From the NCBI RefSeq assembly GCF_014650575.1, contig NZ_BMVF01000022.1, positions 46,010 through 110,009 on the forward strand: a DNA stretch of 64,000 nucleotides, given 5' to 3'. The position numbers were made by a program, and so were the translations under genes. Positions 7,661 through 15,213 of this stretch are shown one piece after another. Numbering within the stretch: position 1 is the stretch's first letter; every line of letters starts with the position of its first letter. Below the pieces are notes generated by a model that ran no database searches, was not told the origin of the DNA, and worked only from the letters and a program-made list of their open reading frames with translations. Source of the DNA: Streptomyces naganishii JCM 4654. Lineage in GTDB: Bacteria; Actinomycetota; Actinomycetes; Streptomycetales; Streptomycetaceae.

Positions 7661-8746
7661 ATGGCCGTACGTGCCGCCGTCCTGCCCGCCATCGGCGCCC
7701 CGCTGGAGATCACGGAGATCGAGCTGCCCGAGCCCGGCCCCGGCCAGGTCCGCGTGCGCCTGGCCGCCGCCGGGGTCTGCCACTCCGACCTGTCGCTGGC
7801 CAACGGCACCATGCGCGTGCCGGTCCCGGCCGTCCTGGGCCACGAGGGCGCGGGCACCGTCCTCGCCGTCGGCGAAGGGGTCGCCCACGTCTCGCCCGGC
7901 GACCGAGTGGTCCTCAACTGGGCGCCCTCCTGCGGCGAGTGCCACGCCTGCTCGCTCGGCGAGGTGTGGCTGTGCGCCAACGCGCTGAACGGCGCCGCCG
8001 GCGTCCACGCCACCCGCGCCGCCGACGGCGCCGAGCTGCACCCCGGCCTCAACGTCGCCGCCTTCGCCGAGGAGACGGTGGTCGCCGCCCCCTGCGTGCT
8101 CCCGCTGCCCGACGGCGTGCCGCTCGCCGACGCCGCCCTGCTGGGCTGCGCCGTCCTCACCGGATACGGCGCCGTCCACCACTCGGCGCGGGTGCGCGAG
8201 GGCGAGAGCGTCGCGGTGTTCGGCGTCGGCGGGGTGGGCCTGGCCACCCTCCAGGCCGCCCGGATCGCGGGCGCGGCGAAGATCGTCGCCGTCGACGTGA
8301 CCCCGGAGAAGGAGGAACTCGCGCGGCGCGCGGGCGCCACCGACTACGTCGTCGCCTCCGCGAACACCCCCCGCGAGATCCGCGCCCTCACCGGCGGGCA
8401 GGGCGTCGACGTCTCCGTGGAGTGCGCGGGCCGTGCGGTCAGCATCCGCGCCGCCTGGGAGTCCACCCGGCGCGGTGGCCGCACCACGGTCGTCGGCATC
8501 GGCGGCAAGGACGAGCAGGTCACCTTCAACGCCCTGGAGATCTTCCACTGGGGCCGCACCCTGTCCGGCTGCGTCTACGGCAACTGCGACCCCGCCGAGG
8601 ACCTGCCCCTCCTCGCCGCCCACGTCCGCGCCGGAAGCCTGGACCTCACCGCCCTGGTGACCGAACGCATCACCCTGGACGGCATCCCGTCCGCCTTCGA
8701 AAACATGCAGGCGAGCAAGGGCGCCCGCGCCCTGGTCACCTTCTGA
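7661..8746 (+). CDS. Zinc-dependent alcohol dehydrogenase (MDR superfamily)
   Basis: This 361-residue protein oxidises an alcohol, probably with NAD. The catalytic zinc ligands are in GVCHSDLSLANG and GHEGAG. Four Cys in the SCGECHACSLGEVWLC segment bind the structural zinc. The Rossmann nucleotide motif is GVGGVGLATLQAARIAGA. The overall order resembles the class III / NDMA-dependent branch of alcohol dehydrogenases (...LLGCAVLTGYGAV...). The ATG at 7661 is preceded by CCCAGGAG. It lies in the same operon as the aldehyde dehydrogenase upstream. A degenerate repeat array starts about 20 bp after its stop. Confidence 0.88.
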   Translation: MAVRAAVLPAIGAPLEITEIELPEPGPGQVRVRLAAAGVCHSDLSLANGTMRVPVPAVLGHEGAGTVLAVGEGVAHVSPGDRVVLNWAPSCGECHACSLGEVWLCANALNGAAGVHATRAADGAELHPGLNVAAFAEETVVAAPCVLPLPDGVPLADAALLGCAVLTGYGAVHHSARVREGESVAVFGVGGVGLATLQAARIAGAAKIVAVDVTPEKEELARRAGATDYVVASANTPREIRALTGGQGVDVSVECAGRAVSIRAAWESTRRGGRTTVVGIGGKDEQVTFNALEIFHWGRTLSGCVYGNCDPAEDLPLLAAHVRAGSLDLTALVTERITLDGIPSAFENMQASKGARALVTF

Positions 8747-9211
8747 CCCCCACGCGGCCCCCCACCTCACGGCACCGGCCCGGGACGGGCGCTCCCGCTT
8801 TGCGGCTTCCGCCCGGGGCGGGGGCTCGCCTTACGGCGCCGGCTCGGGGCCCTAGCTTCTGCCTCACGGCACCGGTTGGGGGCGGGTGCCTTTGCCTCAC
8901 GGCACCGGTTCGGGGCGGGACGCCCCCATACGGCACGCGCTTCGGCGGCGGGCGCGTCCGCATGACGGCGTCCCGGGGTGGGCGGCCCCGCCTTGCGGCT
9001 TGCGCTCGGCGCGGGGCGCACTGCTTACGGCGCCGGTTCGGGGCGGGTGCGCCTGCCCTGGCTTCGCTCGGGCCGTGACGTCCGCCTCTCGGTATGCGGC
9101 CGGGACGGAGCGCCTGCCTGCGGCTTCCGCTCGGCGCGGGCGGCCCGTACGGCAGCCGCGCCGGGTGGGGGCGGCTGCCGTACGGGTCGTGGTCGGCGGC
9201 TTGCCGCCGTT
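8747..9211. repeat. Degenerate GC-rich tandem repeat array in a convergent intergenic region
   Basis: The 465-bp gap between the converging alcohol dehydrogenase and DMT transporter genes has no convincing gene. It consists of about 15 degenerate units of about 30-35 bp. The clearest copies share CTCACGGCACCGGTT and GGGGCGGG (for example near 8863, 8896 and 9024), with variants such as TTGCGGCTTCCGCTCGGCG. Read on the minus strand, the units give a repetitive PAPNRCREA-type peptide, which is taken as a by-product of the repeat. There are no unique spacers, so it is not a CRISPR array. Confidence 0.65.
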
Positions 9212-10141
9212 CTACGGCACTCGTTCGGGGCGCGGCCGGTTCTCCGCCGTGGGCCGGTCGTGACGTCGTCGGTGAGGCCGGGATCTCGATACCGCCACGC
9301 CCGCCAGGCACAGCACCCCGCCGCCCAGCGTCAGTCGGCCCGGCACCTCGCCGAGCGCCAGCCATGACATCAGGACCACCAGCGCGGGCACCGCGTACGT
9401 CGTCGCGCCCATCCGGCTCGCGGTCGTCCGGGCCAGGGCGTAGGCCCAGGTGGTGAACGCCAGCGCGGTCGGGAAGACGCCCAGGTAGACCATGTTCAGT
9501 GTGGCCGGCAGCGGCGCGCGGGCCGCCTCGTGGACCAGTTGCCCGGCGAACGGCAGGCAGGCCGCCGCGCCCACCAGACAGCCGTACGTCGTCACCTGGA
9601 GCGCGCTCGCCCGGCCCAGCGCCGGCTTCTGCGCCACGACACCGCAGGCGTAGGCGAGGGCCGCGAGCAGGCACAGCACCACTCCGACCAGCGACGACCC
9701 GCCCCCGCCGGACATCGAGAGCCCGACGGTCACCGCGCCCGCGAAGGACACGCCCATGCCCGCCAGCAGCCTCGGCGGCATCGGATCGCCGAGCAGCCGC
9801 GCCGAGAGCAGCGCGATCAGCAGCGGGCCCACGTTGACCACGAGGGCGGCGGTCCCGGCGTCCACCCGCTGCTCGCCCCAGTTCAGCGCGACCATGTAGA
9901 AGCCGAACCACAGCACCCCCGACAGCGCGATCCCGCGCCACGCCGTCCGCGGCGGCAGGCCCTCCCGCCGTACGAGACAGATGGCGACGAGAGTCACCGC
10001 CCCGGCCAGCAGCCGTCCCAGCGCCAGCGCACCGGGTGAGTACACGTCGCCCGCACTGCGGATCGACACGAAGGCCGAGGCCCAGAGCACCACGGTGACG
10101 GCGGCCGCACCGGCGGCCAGGCGACCGGGGGTGAACTTCAT
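9212..10141 (-). CDS. EamA/DMT-family transporter
   Basis: This 309-residue integral membrane protein has about ten hydrophobic helices in two EamA halves (AAGAAAVTVVLWASAFVSIRSAG; VVLCLLAALAYACGVVAQKP). The family exports metabolites or amino acids. The C-terminus is basic (SRSRPHRRRHDRP). Two ATGs are adjacent; the second (10141) has the better distance to the GGAG site. The leader carries five 8-bp tandem repeats. The ArsR-like regulator gene upstream on the same strand could control it. The substrate is unknown. Confidence 0.82.
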   Translation of the reverse strand: MKFTPGRLAAGAAAVTVVLWASAFVSIRSAGDVYSPGALALGRLLAGAVTLVAICLVRREGLPPRTAWRGIALSGVLWFGFYMVALNWGEQRVDAGTAALVVNVGPLLIALLSARLLGDPMPPRLLAGMGVSFAGAVTVGLSMSGGGGSSLVGVVLCLLAALAYACGVVAQKPALGRASALQVTTYGCLVGAAACLPFAGQLVHEAARAPLPATLNMVYLGVFPTALAFTTWAYALARTTASRMGATTYAVPALVVLMSWLALGEVPGRLTLGGGVLCLAGVAVSRSRPHRRRHDRPTAENRPRPERVP

Positions 10142-10152
10142 CATGTCTCCAG

Positions 10153-10192
10153 AGGTCAGCAGGTCAGCAGGTCAGCAGGTCAGTAGGTCAGG
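10153..10192 (-). repeat. Five 8-bp tandem repeats in the leader of the DMT transporter gene
   Basis: AGGTCAGC is repeated exactly three times, followed by AGGTCAGT and AGGTCAGG, without gaps. The array ends 11 bp upstream of the transporter start codon, next to its ribosome binding site. Perfect short repeats at this place can change copy number by slippage, which would alter the leader or promoter spacing. Confidence 0.85.
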
Positions 10193-10251
10193 CGGCTCGA
10201 CGGCACGCGAGCTCGCGGTTCCCGGACGGGGAGGCCGGGCGGGTACCCGGC

Positions 10252-10962
10252 TCAGCGCAGGGCCGTAGTGGCGATGCCCAGCAGGTCGGACAGCGCGCGC
10301 TCGCCCGCCGGTGTCACCTTCACGGCCCGCTCGGTGCCGACGCGCACGCACCAGCCCGCGTCCAGCGCGTGCCGGCACAGCGCGGCGCCCGCGACGCCCG
10401 CGAGATGGGGCCGGCGCTCGGTCCAGTCGAGGCAGGCGCGGGCCAGCGGGCGCCGGCCGCGTCGGTCAAGCCCGATGCCCACCGCGCCGAACCACCCCAC
10501 CCCGGCGTCCGTGAGCGCGAACCCGGTGTCCTGCCGCAGCAGTCCGCGCGCGGTCAGCGCGTCGGTCACCGCGATCCCGAGCCGCCCGGCGAGATGGTCG
10601 TAGCAGGTGCGTCCCCGCGCCATCGCCGATCCGGCGCTCGCCTCCCGCAGACCGCGCGGCGGCCGGACCGCCCCTGGCGCGACCTGCGCGGCGAGGTCCT
10701 CCACGAGCTGGGCCACCCGCGCGTCGGCCAGCCGCACGTACCGGTGCCGCCCCTGCCGTTCCTCGACGAGCAGCCCGCCCGCGACCAGCTTGCCCAGGTG
10801 CTCGCTCAGCGTGGACGCGGCGACGCCCGCGTGCCGGGCCAGTTCACCGGCCGTCCACGCCCGCCCGTCGAGCAGCGCCAGCAGACAGGCGGCCCGCGTC
10901 TCGTCGGCGATGAGAGCGGCGAGGGCGGCGAGTCCGGGCGCCTGGGGGTTCTTGGCGGTCAT
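10252..10962 (-). CDS. ArsR-like winged-helix transcriptional regulator
   Basis: This 236-residue protein has an ArsR-type winged helix at about residues 10-90 (ADETRAACLLALLDGRAWTAGELARHAGVAASTLSEHLGKL, wing RHRYVRL). A longer C-terminal domain contains four Cys (CYDHL, RACLDW, LCRHALD, WCVRV) and could sense a metal, redox state or small molecule. It is about twice the length of classical ArsR proteins. A start at 10980 would add six residues; neither has a strong ribosome site. It lies upstream of, and in the same direction as, the DMT transporter, its likely target. Confidence 0.75.
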   Translation of the reverse strand: MTAKNPQAPGLAALAALIADETRAACLLALLDGRAWTAGELARHAGVAASTLSEHLGKLVAGGLLVEERQGRHRYVRLADARVAQLVEDLAAQVAPGAVRPPRGLREASAGSAMARGRTCYDHLAGRLGIAVTDALTARGLLRQDTGFALTDAGVGWFGAVGIGLDRRGRRPLARACLDWTERRPHLAGVAGAALCRHALDAGWCVRVGTERAVKVTPAGERALSDLLGIATTALR

Positions 10963-11008
10963 GCGACCAGCATGCGGCACGCACGCTTCGGCGCCCGCCG
11001 AAGTGTCC

Positions 11009-11650
11009 TTACGCCTGCTGCCCGGCCCGCTCGTACTGCCGCGCCAGCCCGTCGAGCAGCGCCGTCAGACCCGCCTCGAAGGCCCGCTCGTCGATCTTCT
11101 CCTGCTGCTCGGCCAGCAGGTGCGCCTGCCCGAGGTGCGGATAGTCGGCCGGGTCGTAGGCGCTGGCGTCGTCCACGAAACCGCCGGCGAAGGAGCCGAG
11201 CGCGGAGCCCATGATGAAGTACCGCATCAGCGCGCCGATGGAGGTCGCCTGGGCCGGCGGCCAGCCCGCCTCGACCATCGCGCCGTAGACCGCGTCGGCC
11301 AGCCGCAGCGCGGCGGGGCGGCGGCCGGGGCCACGGGCGAGCACCGGCACGATGTTCGGGTGGTCGCGCAACGCGGCCCGGTAGGAGACCGCCCAGTCGT
11401 GCAGCGCGGTCCGCCAGTCCCGGCCGTCCTCGAACATCGACAGGTCGACCTGCGCGCTCACCGAGTCCGCGACCGCCTCCAGGATCTCGTCCTTGGTGCG
11501 GAAGTGGTTGTAGAGCGACGGGCCGCTCACCCCCAGTTCGGCGGCGAGGCGGCGGGTGGAGACGGCCGCCAGGCCCTCCGCGTCCACGAGGTCCCGCGCC
11601 GTGACGACGATGCGGTCGGTGCTCAGCAGGGGCTTGCGCGGTCGGGCCAT
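11009..11650 (-). CDS. TetR/AcrR family regulator
   Basis: This 213-residue repressor has an N-terminal helix-turn-helix (about residues 10-55, VSTRRLAAELGVSGPSLYNHFRTKDEILEAV) and a TetR C-terminal ligand domain. It is divergent from an acyl-CoA dehydrogenase gene. A 23-bp palindrome lies in the 77-bp gap (11675-11697), so it very probably represses both itself and that gene. Its ligand may be an acyl-CoA, inferred only from the neighbour. The ATG at 11650 gives the usual basic start (MARPRKPLL). Confidence 0.85.
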   Translation of the reverse strand: MARPRKPLLSTDRIVVTARDLVDAEGLAAVSTRRLAAELGVSGPSLYNHFRTKDEILEAVADSVSAQVDLSMFEDGRDWRTALHDWAVSYRAALRDHPNIVPVLARGPGRRPAALRLADAVYGAMVEAGWPPAQATSIGALMRYFIMGSALGSFAGGFVDDASAYDPADYPHLGQAHLLAEQQEKIDERAFEAGLTALLDGLARQYERAGQQA

Positions 11651-11674
11651 GGCGCACATAGTAGGGCTGCGGCA

Positions 11675-11697
11675 TTAAACTAGCAGTGCTAATTTAA
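11675..11697. promoter_or_regulatory. TetR operator between the divergent tetR and acyl-CoA dehydrogenase genes
   Basis: The left arm TTAAACTAGCA (11675-11685) and right arm TGCTAATTTAA (11687-11697) are inverted repeats around one G, with a single mismatch in 11 bp. The stretch is strongly AT-rich against the GC-rich background and sits centrally between the two divergent starts. It is the probable site of the TetR protein at 11009-11650. Confidence 0.8.
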
Positions 11698-11727
11698 AGG
11701 TTCAGCGTTCAACAGGGGTGATCCGTC

Positions 11728-12879
11728 ATGAATCTCGAACTCAGCGAGGAGCAGGCCGCGGTCCGCCGGCTCGCCCGGGACTTCGTCGAGCGCGAGATCG
11801 CCCCGAACGTCGTCGCCTGGGACCGCGCCGAAGAGGTCGACCGGTCCCTCGTGAAGAAGCTCGGCGAGGTCGGCTTCCTCGGCCTGACCGTCGACGAGGA
11901 GTACGGCGGCTCGGGCGGCGACCACCTCGCGTACTGCCTGGTCACCGAGGAGCTGGGCCGCGGCGACTCCTCCGTGCGCGGCATCGTCTCCGTCTCGCTC
12001 GGCCTGGTCGCCAAGACCATCGCCGCCTGGGGCGACGAGGAGCAGAAGAGGCGCTGGCTGCCCGGCCTGACCTCCGGCGAGTACGTCGGCTGCTTCGGCC
12101 TCACCGAGCCCGGCACCGGCTCCGACGCCGGCAACCTCGCCACCCGGGCCGTGCGCGACGGCGACGACTACGTCATCAACGGCACGAAGATGTTCATCAC
12201 CAACGGCACCTGGGCCGACGTCGTCCTGCTCTTCGCCCGCTCCACCGACGCGCCCGGACACAAGGGCGTCTCCGCCTTCCTCGTCCCCACCGACACGCCC
12301 GGCCTGACCCGCAGGACCATCCACGGCAAGCTGGGCCTGCGCGGCCAGGCGACCGCCGAGCTGGTCCTGGAGGACGTGCGCGTGCCGGCCTCGGCGATGC
12401 TGGCCCCGGAGGGCAAGGGCTTCTCGGTGGCCATGTCCGCGCTGGCCAAGGGGCGGATGTCGGTGGCCGCAGGCTGCGTCGGCATAGCCCAGGCCGCCCT
12501 GGACGCGGCGGTGCGCTACGCGGGGGAGCGCGAGCAGTTCGGGAAGACCATCGCCCACCACCAGCTCGTACAGGAGCTGATCAGCGACATCGCCGTCGAC
12601 GTGGACGCCGCCCGGCTGCTGACCTGGCGGGTCGCCGACCTCGTCGACCGGGGGCAGCCCTTCGCCGTGGAGTCCTCCAAGGCCAAGCTGTTCGCCTCCG
12701 AGGCCGCCGTGCGCGCCGCCAACAACGCCCTCCAGGTCTTCGGCGGCTACGGCTACATCGACGAGTACCCGGCGGGCAAGCTGCTGCGCGACGCGCGCGT
12801 GATGACCCTGTACGAGGGCACCAGCCAGATCCAGAAGCTGGTGATCGGCCGCGCGCTGACCGGGGTCTCGGCTTTCTGA
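11728..12879 (+). CDS. Acyl-CoA dehydrogenase
   Basis: This 383-residue FAD enzyme introduces an alpha-beta double bond into an acyl-CoA. It shows the family signatures GCFGLTEPGTGSDAGNL (FAD/substrate loop), FITNGTWADVVLLFARS, the helical C-terminal half with REQFGKTIAHHQLVQELISD, and the end motif FGGYGYIDEYPAGKLLRDARVMTLYEGTSQIQKLVIGR. Its catalytic Glu is expected in YEGTSQIQ. The length is standard. It is controlled by the divergent TetR gene, with an operator in the promoter gap. The chain-length preference cannot be told. Confidence 0.92.
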   Translation: MNLELSEEQAAVRRLARDFVEREIAPNVVAWDRAEEVDRSLVKKLGEVGFLGLTVDEEYGGSGGDHLAYCLVTEELGRGDSSVRGIVSVSLGLVAKTIAAWGDEEQKRRWLPGLTSGEYVGCFGLTEPGTGSDAGNLATRAVRDGDDYVINGTKMFITNGTWADVVLLFARSTDAPGHKGVSAFLVPTDTPGLTRRTIHGKLGLRGQATAELVLEDVRVPASAMLAPEGKGFSVAMSALAKGRMSVAAGCVGIAQAALDAAVRYAGEREQFGKTIAHHQLVQELISDIAVDVDAARLLTWRVADLVDRGQPFAVESSKAKLFASEAAVRAANNALQVFGGYGYIDEYPAGKLLRDARVMTLYEGTSQIQKLVIGRALTGVSAF

Positions 12880-12939
12880 GTACGTCCCTGAGTATTCCGG
12901 CGGATGTGGCGGGGGCCACGTCCTCCGATGATCGGTGCC

Positions 12940-13227
12940 ATGAGTGACACACCGGTCAAGCAGCAGAACACGGCCGCCTTCTACGGCCAGGCCGTCGCCT
13001 CCTTCGCCATCGCCATGGTGGCCACCGCGATCGGCATCTTCCGGCTGAGCGCCGACGCCTGGGTGCGGTCCTTCCTGGCGATCGCCGTCCTCTACCTCGT
13101 CACCTCGGCCTTCACCCTCGCCAAGGTCGTACGGGACCGCCAGGAGGCCGGGCAGATCGTCAGCCGGGTCGACCAGGCCCGGCTGGAGAAGCTGCTCGCC
13201 GAGCACGACCCCTTCGAGAAGCTGTGA
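12940..13227 (+). CDS. YiaA/YiaB-type two-helix inner membrane protein
   Basis: This small 95-residue protein has two membrane helices (about residues 15-38 AFYGQAVASFAIAMVATAIGIF and 45-66 FLAIAVLYLVTSAFTLAKVV), matching the YiaA/B two-helix family. It has a charged C-terminal tail (VDQARLEKLLAEHDPFEKL). The function is not known. The start MSDTPVKQ at 12940 is preferred over an upstream ATG (12904) because the family begins here. A strong hairpin terminator follows. Confidence 0.75.
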   Translation: MSDTPVKQQNTAAFYGQAVASFAIAMVATAIGIFRLSADAWVRSFLAIAVLYLVTSAFTLAKVVRDRQEAGQIVSRVDQARLEKLLAEHDPFEKL

Positions 13228-13236
13228 GAAAGTGAC

Positions 13237-13263
13237 GCGATCGCCCCGCTGCCGGGCGATCGC
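13237..13263 (+). terminator. Strong hairpin terminator
   Basis: GCGATCGCCC and GGGCGATCGC form a perfect 10-bp stem around CGCTGCC, 10 bp after the YiaA/B stop. Confidence 0.75.
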
Positions 13264-13264
13264 G

Positions 13265-13280
13265 CTAAGCGCTCGCTCAC
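13265..13280. promoter_or_regulatory. Imperfect operator upstream of the second tetR gene
   Basis: CTAAGCGCTCGCTCAC matches the perfect palindrome at 14458-14473 (CTAAGCAACTGCTTAG) at 11 of 16 positions and keeps the CTAAGC half. It lies 45 bp before the TetR start, consistent with autoregulation by the same protein. Confidence 0.55.
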
Positions 13281-13324
13281 CCATCCCGGTATGGTGTTAC
13301 TCCTGCCAGTGAATGAGGTGAGCG

Positions 13325-13972
13325 ATGAGTATGGCGGAGGAGACGGCCGGCACCGAGGCGTCGCCGTGGGGTGAGGTCACGCCCGACGCGGCCCGGCGGC
13401 TGCTGCTCGCCGCGGTGGAGGCGTTCGCGGAGCGCGGCTACCACGCCACGACGACCCGTGACATCGCGGGCCGCGCCGGCATGAGCCCGGCCGCGCTCTA
13501 CATCCACTACAAGACCAAGGAAGAGCTGCTCCACCGCATCAGCCGGATCGGCCACGAGAAGGCGCTCGACATCCTGCGCACGGCGGCCCGCGCCGAGGGC
13601 AGCCCCGCCGAGCGGCTCGCCGAGGCCGTCAGCTCCTTCGTCCGCTGGCACGCCGGCGGACGCACCACCGCGCGGGTCGTGCAGTACGAACTCGACTCGC
13701 TCGGCCCCGAGGCGCGCGCCGAGATCCTGGCGCTGCGCCGGCAGGTCGACGCCGAGGTGCGCGGCATCATCGAGGAGGGCGTGGCATCGGGGGAGTTCGA
13801 CGTCCCCGACGTGCAGGGCACCACGCTCGCCGTGCTGTCCCTGTGCATCGACGTGGCCCGCTGGTTCAACGTCGACGGCCCCCGCACCCCCGAGGAGGTC
13901 GGCGCGCTGTACGCCGATCTCGTCCTGCGGATGGTGGGCGCGGGGGAGCCGTCCGGGACCGCTCAGAGGTAG
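13325..13972 (+). CDS. TetR/AcrR family regulator, paired with the MaoC gene
   Basis: This 215-residue protein has its helix-turn-helix at about residues 20-65 (AVEAFAERGYHATTTRDIAGRAGMSPAALYIHYKTKEELLHRI). The ligand domain contains LSLCIDVARWFNVDG, seen in TetR regulators of lipid catabolism. It converges with, and overlaps by 10 bp, the MaoC gene. Matching CTAAGC palindromes sit in front of both this gene and the MaoC gene, so it probably controls both. A second in-frame ATG at 13331 is also possible; GAGGTGAG sits in front of 13325. Confidence 0.85.
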   Translation: MSMAEETAGTEASPWGEVTPDAARRLLLAAVEAFAERGYHATTTRDIAGRAGMSPAALYIHYKTKEELLHRISRIGHEKALDILRTAARAEGSPAERLAEAVSSFVRWHAGGRTTARVVQYELDSLGPEARAEILALRRQVDAEVRGIIEEGVASGEFDVPDVQGTTLAVLSLCIDVARWFNVDGPRTPEEVGALYADLVLRMVGAGEPSGTAQR

Positions 13973-14424
13973 TAGCGGGCCACCGACTCGGCCACGCACA
14001 CCGGCTTGTCGCCGCCCTCGCGCTCCACGGTGAACGCCGTGGCGACCTGCACGCCGCCCGGCACCTCGTCCACGGCCGAGATCGTCGCGGTGGCGCGCAG
14101 CCGCGAGCCGACCGGCACGGGCGCCGGGAAACGGACCTTGTTGGTGCCGTAGTTGACGCCCATCTTCACGCCCTCGACGCTGATCAGCTGCGGTCCGAAC
14201 AGGGGGAGCAGCGAGAGGGTCAGATAGCCGTGGGCGATCGTCGTGCCGAAGGGACCGGAGGCGGCCTTCTCCGGGTCGACGTGGATCCACTGCTGGTCGC
14301 CGGTCGCCTCCGCGAACAGGTCGATCCGCTTCTGGTCGATCTCCAGCCAGTCGGTGTACCCCAGCTGCTCGCCCACCGCCGCCTTCAGCTCGTCGGCGGA
14401 CGCGAAGATCCTCGGCTCTGCCAT
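13963..14424 (-). CDS. MaoC-family (R)-enoyl-CoA hydratase
   Basis: This 153-residue hot-dog fold protein hydrates enoyl-CoA thioesters. The catalytic pair lies in the D-x4-H motif, here FAEATGDQQWIHVDPEKA, followed by the family segment FGTTIAHGYLTLSLLPLF. The start at 14424 follows GGGAGAGG; an ATG six codons earlier has no good ribosome site. It converges with the TetR gene and overlaps its end. A perfect CTAAGCA/TGCTTAG operator is 34 bp upstream of the start. It is probably part of a fatty-acyl or related catabolic step. Confidence 0.88.
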   Translation of the reverse strand: MAEPRIFASADELKAAVGEQLGYTDWLEIDQKRIDLFAEATGDQQWIHVDPEKAASGPFGTTIAHGYLTLSLLPLFGPQLISVEGVKMGVNYGTNKVRFPAPVPVGSRLRATATISAVDEVPGGVQVATAFTVEREGGDKPVCVAESVARYYL

Positions 14425-14457
14425 GTCCCCGGCCTCTCCCATCGCAAGTCAACATCC

Positions 14458-14473
14458 CTAAGCAACTGCTTAG
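14458..14473. promoter_or_regulatory. Perfect palindromic operator in front of the MaoC gene
   Basis: CTAAGCAACTGCTTAG consists of CTAAGCA and TGCTTAG around AC. It is the probable binding site of the TetR protein encoded at 13325-13972, which carries a weaker version in its own promoter. Confidence 0.78.
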
Positions 14474-14569
14474 CATGGTCTCCGGGACGGCCTCTGTCAA
14501 CGGGACACGACCCGATGGCGGCACGCCCTCGCCGCCGCGTGAGCCCGGTTCGCCCTGCCCGCGTCCGGC

Positions 14570-15117
14570 GCCGGCGTGTCCGCGCGGCGCGGCCGTCGGC
14601 AACTCGGCGTCGGCCGGGGCGCGTTGGCCGTCGGGGGGGGGGTGGAGGGTGTCCGCCAGGCCGATGCGGGCGGTGAGTCCCAGGCTTTCCGCCAGGCGCG
14701 GGACAGGCCAGGCGGTGGCGTCCTCACTGTGGGGCGGGAGCGGGCGGCCGTGGGCGTCGCCGAGCGCCGACAGGCTGCGTACGCGGACCGCTCGGCCGTA
14801 TCCGGTCAGGCGCCCGTCACCCCGTATCCGGTCAGGCGTCCGTCACCTTCGCCGCCACCCGCCGCCCCCTCGCCCCCAGCGGCGAGGCCGCGAACCGGGC
14901 CGCACCGTCCGTGCCGGAGCGGACTGCCGACGGGCGTCGCCGCGACCACGCGCGGGAACAGGCTCTCCCGGTCGCACGGCGTCCTCGGACGGACGTGGAC
15001 CAAAGTGGCCCCGGCCGTGACGGCCCCGGCGGCGAACTTTGCGAGGGCCGCGGGCGTCAGCGGCACCACCGCGCCGTCGGTGGCCCGCCGGGACCCGTGC
15101 GGGCACGCCCGCACCAC
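14570..15117 (-). pseudogene. Degraded BKACE (3-keto-5-aminohexanoate cleavage enzyme family) gene
   Basis: The minus strand near 15117-14950 reads VVRACPHGSRRATDGAVVP, then LTPAALAKFAAGAVTAGATL, then VHVRPRTPCDRESL. This is the N-terminus of the BKACE family (normally LNGxR...LTP...AGAxxVHVHPR), but with HVHPR changed to HVRPR. In another frame, 14763-14570 reads ALGDAHGRP, then EDATAWPVPRLAESLGLTAR, then IGLADTL and DGQRAPADAEL. This is the family C-terminus. The central part, well over 100 residues, is deleted, the frame is shifted, and a 26-bp tandem duplication sits at the break. This stretch fills the 740-bp gap between MaoC and the zinc-ribbon gene. Confidence 0.7.
14796..14847. repeat. 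26-bp tandem duplication in the BKACE remnant
   Basis: The unit beginning CCGTATCCGGTCAGGCG occurs at 14796-14821 and again at 14822-14847, with one mismatch and no gap. It marks the scar where the centre of the BKACE gene was lost. Confidence 0.85.
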
Positions 15118-15118
15118 C

Positions 15119-15173
15119 GTAAAGCCCCCGTTCGATCGTGAAGCCCCCCGTTGTCGATCGTGAAGCCCCCGTT
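15119..15173. repeat. Three direct repeats next to the zinc-ribbon gene terminator
   Basis: CGATCGTGAAGCCCCCGTT occurs at 15155-15173. It recurs with one extra C at 15133-15152, and truncated (AAAGCCCCCGTT) at 15119-15132. The copies lie between the BKACE remnant and a hairpin terminator. Confidence 0.75.
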
Positions 15174-15175
15174 GA

Positions 15176-15206
15176 GAGGGGTGCGGCATCCCCCAGCGCA
15201 CCCCTC
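15176..15206 (-). terminator. Hairpin terminator of the zinc-ribbon gene
   Basis: GAGGGGTGCG and CGCACCCCTC form a perfect 10-bp stem around an 11-nt loop, just after the stop of the minus-strand gene at 15214. Confidence 0.7.
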
Positions 15207-15213
15207 GCCGTTC

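Noticed and set aside
8767..9021. Minus-strand frame coding for repeated PAPNRCREA-like peptide
   Set aside because: The peptide repeats only reflect the DNA repeat; it has no ribosome site and no homologous family I know.
14475..15020. Plus-strand open frame in the MaoC to zinc-ribbon gap
   Set aside because: The sequence is low complexity, whereas the minus strand carries recognisable BKACE fragments.
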